Shown piece by piece: positions 1 to 5,125 of a stretch of 18,244 nt of DNA. Source of the DNA: DASYUM01 sp036001225 (GTDB taxonomy: Bacteria > Methylomirabilota > Methylomirabilia > Rokubacteriales > DASRDR01); the NCBI GenBank assembly GCA_036001225.1, contig DASYUM010000272.1, positions 1 through 18,244 on the forward strand, written 5' to 3'. Below the pieces are notes generated by a model, which did no database searches, was not told the DNA's origin, and saw only the letters and a program-made list of their open reading frames with translations. Positions within the stretch are counted from its first letter, which is position 1. Each line of letters begins with the position of its first letter. Both the position numbers and the translations under genes were made by a program.

Positions 1-1
1 C

Positions 2-283
2 AGGAGCCTCGCGCTCGCCCACGCCGCCGATGGCATCCGCGTGAACTGCGTCTGCCCCGGCCTGGTCGAGACCGACATGGGCGCCGCCGCCGTGCGCGGT
101 CAGGCCGCGCTCCTGGGTCTCGCGCCGGAAGATTTCGTGAAGCAGCGGGTCGCGCAGATCCCGCTCGGACGCCTGGAGCGTCCCGAGGACGTCGCCGGCG
201 TCATCGGATTCCTCGCCTCGCCGAGGTCGGGATACATGACGGGGCAGGCGATCAACGTCACCGGCGGGCTGTGGATGCACTAG
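2..283 (+). CDS. SDR family oxidoreductase, C-terminal part (5' truncated by window edge)
   Basis: This is the last 93 residues of a classical short-chain dehydrogenase/reductase; the Rossmann glycine motif and the catalytic YxxxK lie outside the window. Visible family marks are VNCVCPGLVETDM (the VNxxxPGxxxT segment after the active-site helix), the RLERPEDVAGVIGFLAS helix, and the C-terminal SGYMTGQAINVTGGLWMH, which closes the substrate and cofactor pocket in this family. The GTG at 41 is an internal valine codon, because the frame stays open to base 2 and continues as SDR sequence. These enzymes use NAD(P)H to interconvert alcohols and ketones; FabG-like and sugar or acyl dehydrogenases cannot be separated from this fragment. 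The stop TAG at 281-283 is also the first three bases of a repeat element shared with 9002-9018. Confidence 0.9.
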   Translation, partial: RSLALAHAADGIRVNCVCPGLVETDMGAAAVRGQAALLGLAPEDFVKQRVAQIPLGRLERPEDVAGVIGFLASPRSGYMTGQAINVTGGLWMH

Positions 284-287
284 ATTG

Positions 288-339
288 TCGGAGGGGGCCA
301 CTGGATCGGACGGGCTTCGCCCTTTGGGGCCCCCTCCGA
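288..339 (+). terminator. Long hairpin after the SDR stop codon
   Basis: Twelve-base perfect inverted repeat: TCGGAGGGGGCC at 288-299 pairs with GGCCCCCTCCGA at 328-339. The loop holds a smaller hairpin, GGGC-TTC-GCCC. It starts four bases after the stop codon and lies between convergent genes, so it could block read-through from both sides. There is no T-tract, so factor-independent termination is not assured. Confidence 0.5.
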
Positions 340-358
340 GCCTCCCCCAGGAGAAATT

Positions 359-377
359 GCGGCGGCAAAGCCGCCGC
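359..377 (+). other. Covarying AAA-loop hairpin of element A1
   Basis: GCGGCGGC (359-366), loop AAA, GCCGCCGC (370-377): a perfect 8-bp stem. In the other copy the stem is GCGCGGGC / GCCCGCGC with the same AAA loop. The two internal pairs are inverted (G-C to C-G and C-G to G-C), which are compensatory changes. It is followed by the conserved flank TCGGAGCGG, a variable base, then CCACCGACCC. Confidence 0.75.
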
Positions 378-449
378 TCGGAGCGGGCCACCGACCCGTG
401 GCGTTCGGCATCGCGCTGTGCGTGGTCAATCCACGGCGGACTAAGGGTC

Positions 450-752
450 CTAGTGCGGGTCGAAGGGGCCGCCCGGGCGCAGGTACTGGGCCCGGAAGTC
501 GGCGAAGTGCCCCTCCAGCTCGGCCGCCACCGCGCCCGCGGCCGCCTCCGCCGAGCCCGGCCGCTCCTCCTCGGGCCCCGTCCGCCACCGGGCCAGGTAC
601 TCTTCCGAGTCCGTCAGCCCCGCCTGCATCGCGACCACGTCCACCAACTCCTGGAAGCGCGCGCTCAGCGACACGGTCGTCTCGCCGCCGCCGTCCCGCG
701 CCGTCACCAGGACCGGGATCTCCTGCCAGTACGTGATGTGAACCCGTGCCAT
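450..752 (-). CDS. Virulence_fact (PF13769-like) family small protein
   Basis: A 100-residue cytoplasmic protein with no signal peptide. The N-terminal MARVHITYWQEIPVLVTA, followed by a basic/acidic strand and then FQELVDVVAMQAGL with a downstream YLARW, matches my memory of the small 'virulence factor' family (Pfam Virulence_fact). The biochemical function of that family is unknown, and the name should not be read as evidence of pathogenicity. The ATG at 752 is chosen because homology begins there and a promoter-like TTGACA lies just upstream. The frame stays open far upstream, but that part is antisense to the DGQHR gene. The C-terminal half is Ala/Glu-rich and poorly conserved. It is divergent from the DGQHR gene, with 105 bp between the two starts. 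Confidence 0.7.
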   Translation of the reverse strand: MARVHITYWQEIPVLVTARDGGGETTVSLSARFQELVDVVAMQAGLTDSEEYLARWRTGPEEERPGSAEAAAGAVAAELEGHFADFRAQYLRPGGPFDPH

Positions 753-760
753 TCCCAGGT

Positions 761-788
761 ATTCTGGCGACCCGGTTCGGACTGTCAA
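761..788 (-). promoter_or_regulatory. Candidate sigma70 promoter for the Virulence_fact gene
   Basis: On the minus strand TTGACA (788-783) is followed after 16 bases by CAGAAT (766-761), which matches four of six bases of TATAAT. The expected transcription start near 754 would leave about two bases before the ATG at 752, so the mRNA would be effectively leaderless. Confidence 0.5.
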
Positions 789-813
789 GCGCGCCGGGTC
801 GGCGGCAGCGCCG

Positions 814-842
814 TTGACACTCCTCAGGGGCTCGGCTACAGT
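814..842 (+). promoter_or_regulatory. Candidate sigma70 promoter for the DGQHR gene
   Basis: A perfect -35 TTGACA (814-819) is separated by 17 bases from TACAGT (837-842), a four-of-six -10 match. The predicted start near 849 leaves roughly nine bases before the ATG at 858, too short for a normal ribosome-binding site. Confidence 0.6.
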
Positions 843-857
843 GAGGCCGAGCCGGCC

Positions 858-1985
858 ATGATCAGCGTCGTTGCCCATCGGGTCAAGCAGTACGGCGTCG
901 AGTTCTATCAGGCCTCGTTCTCCGCCCGCGAGATCGACCGTCTGGTCAGGTTCGAGGTCCTGGGTTACGGGGGAATGCCCGAGCCCACCAAAACCCGGCG
1001 AGCGACGCGCACCCGTGTCAACTGGGAGGTGCTCGAGAGCCGGATCGGCGAGAGCAGCGAGGCCTACCAGCGCCCGGTCATCCGCCGGAAGATCGAAGAG
1101 CTGGTGGCCTACTACAGCGACTGCCGGGAGGCCGGGAAGCTCCCCGCCATCGCCGGCGCCGTCATCATCACCTCCGACAAGCGCCTGACCTTCAAGCCGG
1201 TCGCCCACCACGCCAACCTCGGCGTGCTGGAGATCCCCGAGGAGCCCGGGGTACTGCGGGTCCTCGACGGGCAGCACCGCCTGCTCGCCCTCCACGCGCT
1301 GGCCGCCGATGGCGACCTCACCGGCCTCGACGTGCCGGCCGTCCTGTTCGACAGCCTCGACGCCCAGCAGATCGTCGAGCTGTTCGTGACCATCAATGCC
1401 AAGCACACGCGCCTGAACCCCTCCCACCTGGTCAGCCTGTCCGGTCGCAAGCTCTACCCGGACGAGAACCAAGCGTTGGCCCACGACATCATCCGGGCGC
1501 TGAACGAGGACGAGACCTCCCCGCTCCAGGGCGAGATCAAGATGCTCGGCATCGGCCGGGGCAAGGTGGCCCAGGCGCCGCTGGCCGAGGAGATCGTGGA
1601 CCTGATCGAGACGGTGGAGAAGATGGGCGGGCGAGGGCGGGCCAAGGAGCTACGGGAGTCGGGTCGGCGCTTCTTTCTAAACTACGTGAAGGCCATCGCC
1701 CAGACCTTTCCCCACGCCTGGGCGGGGCGGAAGTACTCGATCAAGACCGGGACCGCGCTGCGCGCCTTCGTGCGGGTGGCGCCCGACGTCATGGCGCGCA
1801 CCCGCGAGCTCAAGGGCGATCCCTACGATCTCCGGGGGATCCGAGAGGCGCTGCGCCCGTGGGCGGAGCGGCTCGGCGACCGCCGCTTCGAGACCGAGGG
1901 GGAGTGGCGTCAGAAGCTGGCCGGCGGGACCCGAGGGACGGTGGAGACGCTCGCCCGCGAGCTGAAGGAAGGGCTTCGGACCTAG
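858..1985 (+). CDS. DGQHR domain-containing protein (DndB-like fold), orphan
   Basis: A 375-residue soluble protein. The defining motif VLDGQHRLLALHAL places D137-R141 in the family signature. It is followed by a second family block, ELFVTINAKHTRLNP (about residues 174-188), and a helical C-terminal half. DGQHR proteins include DndB, the repressor/regulator of phosphorothioate (Dnd) DNA-modification operons, and uncharacterised ParB/sulfiredoxin-like relatives that often sit in defence islands. Here no dndACDE, restriction or helicase gene is adjacent; the only close partner is the divergent Virulence_fact gene. The ATG at 858 is supported by the promoter just upstream and by the start of plausible family sequence; the frame is open upstream to 285, but that part is low-complexity and overlaps the other gene. 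Family assignment is firm, function is not. Confidence 0.85.
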   Translation: MISVVAHRVKQYGVEFYQASFSAREIDRLVRFEVLGYGGMPEPTKTRRATRTRVNWEVLESRIGESSEAYQRPVIRRKIEELVAYYSDCREAGKLPAIAGAVIITSDKRLTFKPVAHHANLGVLEIPEEPGVLRVLDGQHRLLALHALAADGDLTGLDVPAVLFDSLDAQQIVELFVTINAKHTRLNPSHLVSLSGRKLYPDENQALAHDIIRALNEDETSPLQGEIKMLGIGRGKVAQAPLAEEIVDLIETVEKMGGRGRAKELRESGRRFFLNYVKAIAQTFPHAWAGRKYSIKTGTALRAFVRVAPDVMARTRELKGDPYDLRGIREALRPWAERLGDRRFETEGEWRQKLAGGTRGTVETLARELKEGLRT

Positions 1986-1989
1986 ATCC

Positions 1990-2013
1990 TCGACGGGGCG
2001 CGCCGCCCGTCGA
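1990..2013. terminator. Hairpin between convergent genes
   Basis: TCGACGGG (1990-1997) pairs with CCCGTCGA (2006-2013) around an eight-base loop. It sits in the 41-bp gap between the stops of the DGQHR gene (+) and the rlpA-like gene (-), a typical place for a bidirectional terminator. It lacks a T-tract on either side. Confidence 0.45.
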
Positions 2014-2026
2014 AGCGGACCCCGGC

Positions 2027-2563
2027 TCAGGTCTCCGCCGACTCGCACGCCTCCACGTTCGCTCGCCGCACTTTTACCCGCGCCACGCCGTCGTCCACCA
2101 TGTCCAGCTCTTGCGCCGCGCGGTACGAGAGGTCGATGGTGCGCCCGGGGTAATAGGGCCCGCGGTCGTTGATCCGCACGAAGACGCGGCGGCGATTCGC
2201 GAGATGGACGACCTCGAGACAGGTTCCCAGGGGGAGCGAGGGGTGGGCGGCCGTGAACGCCTCCATGTCGTAGACTTCCCCGCTCGCCGTCGGCCGGCCG
2301 TGGTGCCAGGGCCCGTACCAGGAGGCGACGTCGAGCCAGGGCCGGGCTGGCCGGGCGGGCCCGACCCGAGCGGCGGCGACCCGATCGGGTGGCGGCGTGA
2401 ATCTGACGGTCACGACCGTGTCCTCGGGTCGAGCCCGATCGAAGCCGAGCCCGGACAGGAGCGCGCACCCTGCCATCAGCGCGGGCAGGAACACGCTCGC
2501 CGCGAGCGACCGGCCGGTGCGAACGGAAGAGCCGAGCGCGGCCAGGGGGGGGTCTGGATGCAC
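2027..2563 (-). CDS. rlpA: RlpA-like double-psi beta-barrel lipoprotein
   Basis: A 178-residue predicted outer-membrane lipoprotein. A hydrophobic stretch ends in the lipobox-like LMAGC (C33). After a linker comes one DPBB/RlpA domain (about 78-168) beginning ASWYGPWHHGRPTASGEVYD. In Pseudomonas RlpA, a lytic transglycosylase acting on peptide-stripped septal glycan, the active-site region includes a Glu in TASGE, a His in TAAH and an Asp in NDRGP; here these are E96, H107 and D133. The C-terminal SPOR domain that targets RlpA to denuded septal glycan is absent, so this is a short form. The GTG at 2563 is the first start in frame but has no clear ribosome-binding site, so the true start is uncertain. 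It lies downstream of greA on the same strand with a 165-bp gap. Confidence 0.85.
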   Translation of the reverse strand: MHPDPPLAALGSSVRTGRSLAASVFLPALMAGCALLSGLGFDRARPEDTVVTVRFTPPPDRVAAARVGPARPARPWLDVASWYGPWHHGRPTASGEVYDMEAFTAAHPSLPLGTCLEVVHLANRRRVFVRINDRGPYYPGRTIDLSYRAAQELDMVDDGVARVKVRRANVEACESAET

Positions 2564-2674
2564 GCCGAGATCGCAGCAGGAGTCGGACCAGCCGGGGCGC
2601 GGTCAGCGTTTTCGCCGGGTTGGCCCTAGGGTGTTACCCTGACGCAATGGTGAAACCGTCTTCCGGGTGACGGC

Positions 2675-2720
2675 GCTGACTCGGAAGGGAACAGTCAGCC
2701 GCGGCCGGTCGCGGCCGACT
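2675..2720 (-). other. Competing hairpins between greA and rlpA
   Basis: On the minus-strand transcript AGTCGGCCGCG (2720-2710) can pair with CGCGGCTGACT (2703-2693), giving 11 pairs including one G-T wobble and a six-base loop. The second arm can instead pair through its GCTGACT (2699-2693) with AGTCAGC (2681-2675). The first hairpin begins eight bases after the greA stop and may be its terminator, although the following bases are not T-rich. The rest of the 2564-2728 gap holds a small AGGGT-GTT-ACCCT hairpin and no gene that I can support. Confidence 0.4.
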
Positions 2721-2728
2721 GGATGAAG

Positions 2729-3217
2729 TTATCGGCCCGGCGGCTCCCAGGGAAAGTTGGCCGCCATCACCTCATACATCTTTGCGCCGCCCGGGGCCTG
2801 GACCTTCACCTCGTCGCCGACCTCCTTGCCGATCAGCGTGCGGGCGAGCGGGGAGAGAATGGAGATCCGCCCGGTGGCGGGGTCCGCCTCGTCAGAGCCG
2901 ACGATCTGGTAGCGGACCTCCTTGCCATCCGGTCCCCGGAGCCGGACGCTGGAGCCGAAGGTGATCCGTTCGCCGTCGCGCGGCGGGTCGATGACCTCGG
3001 CCCCCCCCACCTTGGCCTCGAGCTCCCGGATGCGCGCCTCGATGAACCCCTGCCGCTCCTTGGCCGCGTGGTACTCGGCGTTCTCCGAGAGGTCGCCGTG
3101 AGCGCGCGCCTCGGCGATCGCCTTGATGATCTGCGGACGTTCCTCACGCGTGAGCCGCTCCAGCTCCTGCTGAAGCCGGCTGTAGCCGTCCCGCGTCATC
3201 GGGGTGCGCTGCGACAT
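2729..3217 (-). CDS. greA: Transcription elongation factor GreA
   Basis: At 162 residues this is the normal GreA length. The N-terminal coiled coil carries the tip motif ARAHGDLSENAEYHAAKERQ, with acidic residues D42 and E45 equivalent to the pair that coordinates magnesium in the RNA polymerase secondary channel. The C-terminal FKBP-like half includes YQIVGSDEADP and SPLARTLIGKEVGDEV. GreA stimulates cleavage of backtracked RNA and rescues stalled polymerase. The ATG at 3217 is preceded by GGAG at a seven-base spacing; a second ATG six codons in would also give a complete protein. A stretch of eight C at 3001-3008 encodes part of the linker. It is divergent from the marR gene. Confidence 0.97.
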   Translation of the reverse strand: MSQRTPMTRDGYSRLQQELERLTREERPQIIKAIAEARAHGDLSENAEYHAAKERQGFIEARIRELEAKVGGAEVIDPPRDGERITFGSSVRLRGPDGKEVRYQIVGSDEADPATGRISILSPLARTLIGKEVGDEVKVQAPGGAKMYEVMAANFPWEPPGR

Positions 3218-3236
3218 CGGGCAACTCCGCGATTCG

Positions 3237-3242
3237 ATTCTA
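3237..3242 (-). promoter_or_regulatory. Candidate -10 element for greA
   Basis: The minus strand reads TAGAAT (five of six bases of the consensus) at 3242-3237. It would start transcription near 3230, just ahead of the GGAG and the ATG. I see no convincing -35 hexamer 16-18 bases upstream. Confidence 0.4.
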
Positions 3243-3279
3243 CTACAGCGGCGGCCGCCCGCGGCTGGCCGGGGCCACC

Positions 3280-3307
3280 TTGACAGAATAGTTAAGCGCG
3301 TTAACCT
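3280..3307 (+). promoter_or_regulatory. Promoter of the marR-efflux operon with overlapping operator
   Basis: TTGACA (3280-3285) and TAACCT (3302-3307) are separated by 16 bases. An inverted repeat, GTTAA-GCGCG-TTAAC (3291-3305), fills the spacer and overlaps the -10. MarR proteins usually bind such palindromes next to their own gene, so this is the likely autoregulatory operator. A GGGGG run before the ATG at 3322 can serve as ribosome-binding site. Confidence 0.6.
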
Positions 3308-3321
3308 TTGGGGGTCACGCC

Positions 3322-3783
3322 ATGGGCCGGGCGGTCTCCCCTCCGACGCTCCACGACGACGCGCGGCGGCTTCTCGAGCTGCTGCACGGGATGATCTCCT
3401 CGGCCTTTCGACCGGTTCTCTGGAAGCGCGCGCTCGAGCTGGAGCTGAACTACGCGCAGGCCCAGGTCCTCTTCTTCATCCAGCGCCACCCCGGCTGCCT
3501 GGCCAGCGACGTCGCCCGCGCCTACGCGGTGACGCTGCCGGCGATCAGCCAGGTGGTGGACCGCCTCGCCGAGAAGCACTTCCTCGTCCGTACCGAGGAC
3601 CCGCGCGATCGCCGGGCGGCGCGGCTCCGCCTGACCCGGGCCGGCGACGCGCTCGCCCGCGAGCTGGAGGGGGCCCAGGTCGAAGGGCTGGCCGCCCTGC
3701 TCGGGCGCCTCTCCGCCGACGAGCGCCGGACGGTCCTGGCCGGGCTCGACGCCCTCGTCTCGGCCGCGGTCCGGGAGTCCTGA
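3322..3783 (+). CDS. MarR family transcriptional regulator
   Basis: A 153-residue protein of typical MarR size, made of an all-helical N-terminal dimerisation part, a winged helix and a C-terminal dimer helix. The DNA-binding core runs from about residue 45 (YAQAQVLFFIQRHPGC) through the recognition helix TLPAISQVVDRLAEKHFLVR to the wing with DPRDRRAARLRLT, where D93-R98 form the family's conserved wing tip. MarR regulators are dimers that leave their operator on binding small phenolic, antibiotic or oxidising ligands. It is the first gene of the efflux operon, four bases before the adaptor gene, so it very likely represses the pump and itself through the palindrome at 3291-3305. The ligand cannot be inferred. 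Confidence 0.93.
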   Translation: MGRAVSPPTLHDDARRLLELLHGMISSAFRPVLWKRALELELNYAQAQVLFFIQRHPGCLASDVARAYAVTLPAISQVVDRLAEKHFLVRTEDPRDRRAARLRLTRAGDALARELEGAQVEGLAALLGRLSADERRTVLAGLDALVSAAVRES

Positions 3784-3787
3784 TTCG

Positions 3788-5110
3788 ATGGTCCGCGTGG
3801 CCACCCTCCTGCTGACCCTCGCTCTGCTCCTCGCCGCCTGCGGCCAGTCCAGCCAGGCCCGATCCGAGCGCCGGGAGGCCGCCGGCGGGACGGCCGAGCG
3901 CCCCGCCCTCCGCGTCAGCACCGCGACCGTGGAGGCGCGCGCCGTCCAGCGGAGCGTGGAAACGGTCGGGAGCCTGCTCGCGTGGGACGAGGTCGTCGCC
4001 AAGTCCCAGGCGACCGGGACCGTCGTCCGGCTCTACGCCGACCTCGGCGACACCGTGCGCGCGGGCCAGCCGCTCGCCGAGCTCGACCGCCGCGAGGCCG
4101 ACCTCGGGCTCGACCAGCTCCAAGCCGATCTGGCCGCCGCCCGCGACAACCTCGCGCGGGCGCGGGCGGCCGCCGAGGCCAGCCGGGCGAATCTCGAGCG
4201 AACCCGGCAGAGCCGGCGGGCGCTGGAGGCCGACGTCGCCCGGATGCGGGCCGACGCCGAGTGGCGTCGCCTCGAGCTGGAGCGCAGCCGGGAGCTGGCC
4301 GCGCGCCAGCTCATCGCGGCGCGGGACGTGGACAACGCCCGCCTCCAGCACGAGATGGGCCTGGCCCAGGTTCAGGCGTCCGAGACCGCGCTGGCCCAGC
4401 ACGCCGATCAGGTCCGCGTCGCCGAGGCCCAACTCGAGGCCGACCTCGGCGCGGTGAAGGCAGCCCAGTCGCAGATCCGCCAGCGCGAGGCCGCCCTCGA
4501 TCTCGGCCGGAAGCGCCTGGGAGACACGACCGTGCCGGCGCCGATCGGCGGCCTGGTCGCCCGCCGCCACACCGCGGTCGGCGAGTTCGTGAAGGACAAC
4601 ACGCCGCTGTTCACGCTGGTCAGCGCCGACCCGCTCAAGTACACGGGGACGATCCCGGAGCGCTTCGCCCCCGATGTCCGCACCGGCCAGCAGGTGCGCC
4701 TGCAGGTGGATGCGTATGGCGCCCGCGCCTTCACCGGGCAGGTCACCCGCATCGCCCCGGCCGTGGAGGTCCCGACGCGCACGCTCGCGCTCGAGGCGCG
4801 GGTGCCGAATCCCCAGGGGGTCCTGCGTCCCGGCTTCTTCGCCCGGGGCGTCGTGCTCACCCGGCGGGACGCCCAGGCCGCCTTCGTGCCGGCCGAGGCC
4901 GTCACGTACTTCGTCGGGATCACCAAGGTCTTCGTCATCGCCGACGGCAAGGCCCGTGAGCGCCAGGTGAAGGCCGGCGTCCGCGAGGCCGGCCGAGTCG
5001 AGATCCTCGACGGCGTCAAGCCGGGCGAGGTGGTGGCGACCTCGGGGCTGGCCCAGCTCTACGACGGCGCGCCCGTCATCGTGGGGGCGGCTCCCGCTCC
5101 CGGCAAGTAG
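3788..5110 (+). CDS. RND efflux periplasmic adaptor (membrane fusion protein), lipoprotein
   Basis: A 440-residue adaptor of the HlyD/AcrA type. The signal peptide ends in LLAAC, so C18 is the predicted lipidated cysteine. Domains in order are a first half-lipoyl segment (about 65-100, ATGTVVRLYADLGDTVRAGQ), a long Ala/Arg/Glu-rich coiled-coil hairpin (about 105-240), the second half-lipoyl segment (TTVPAPIGGLVARRHTAVGE), a beta-barrel and a membrane-proximal domain ending in LDGVKPGEVVATSGLAQLYDG. Such proteins bridge the inner-membrane RND pump and an outer-membrane channel. It follows marR by four bases, with a GGGAG inside the marR end that can act as ribosome-binding site, and precedes the pump by 15 bases. 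The coiled coil is longer than in many MexA-type adaptors. Confidence 0.95.
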   Translation: MVRVATLLLTLALLLAACGQSSQARSERREAAGGTAERPALRVSTATVEARAVQRSVETVGSLLAWDEVVAKSQATGTVVRLYADLGDTVRAGQPLAELDRREADLGLDQLQADLAAARDNLARARAAAEASRANLERTRQSRRALEADVARMRADAEWRRLELERSRELAARQLIAARDVDNARLQHEMGLAQVQASETALAQHADQVRVAEAQLEADLGAVKAAQSQIRQREAALDLGRKRLGDTTVPAPIGGLVARRHTAVGEFVKDNTPLFTLVSADPLKYTGTIPERFAPDVRTGQQVRLQVDAYGARAFTGQVTRIAPAVEVPTRTLALEARVPNPQGVLRPGFFARGVVLTRRDAQAAFVPAEAVTYFVGITKVFVIADGKARERQVKAGVREAGRVEILDGVKPGEVVATSGLAQLYDGAPVIVGAAPAPGK

Positions 5111-5125
5111 GACCGAGCCCCCGCC

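Larger units (their letters stand above)
284..410 (+). repeat. Structured repeat element A, copy 1 (A1)
   Basis: This non-coding stretch follows the SDR stop codon directly and lies between two convergent genes. A second copy (A2) lies on the minus strand at about 8846-9015. Seventeen bases including the stop (281-297) are identical to 9018-9002. A second block (357-403) matches 8904-8858 at 41 of 47 positions. The element carries two hairpins, listed separately. Four of the six differences in the second block form two base-pair inversions that keep the stem intact. The right edge is uncertain; similarity fades after about 410. The remaining bases to 449 show nothing else. It could be a REP/BIME-like repeat, a terminator cassette or a non-autonomous mobile element. 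Confidence 0.8.

Noticed and set aside
2631..2690. Resemblance of GACGCAA and nearby bases to a cyclic-di-GMP (GEMM) or cobalamin riboswitch
   Set aside because: Only isolated short matches are present. The conserved GEMM tetraloop/receptor parts and the cobalamin B12-box are absent, and the strand does not face a downstream gene.
2728..2741. Exact 14-mer shared between the greA 3' end and the end of repeat B1 (13794-13807)
   Set aside because: In greA it encodes the last residues and the stop, the flanks do not align, and a 14-base match is not improbable in GC-rich DNA of this length.
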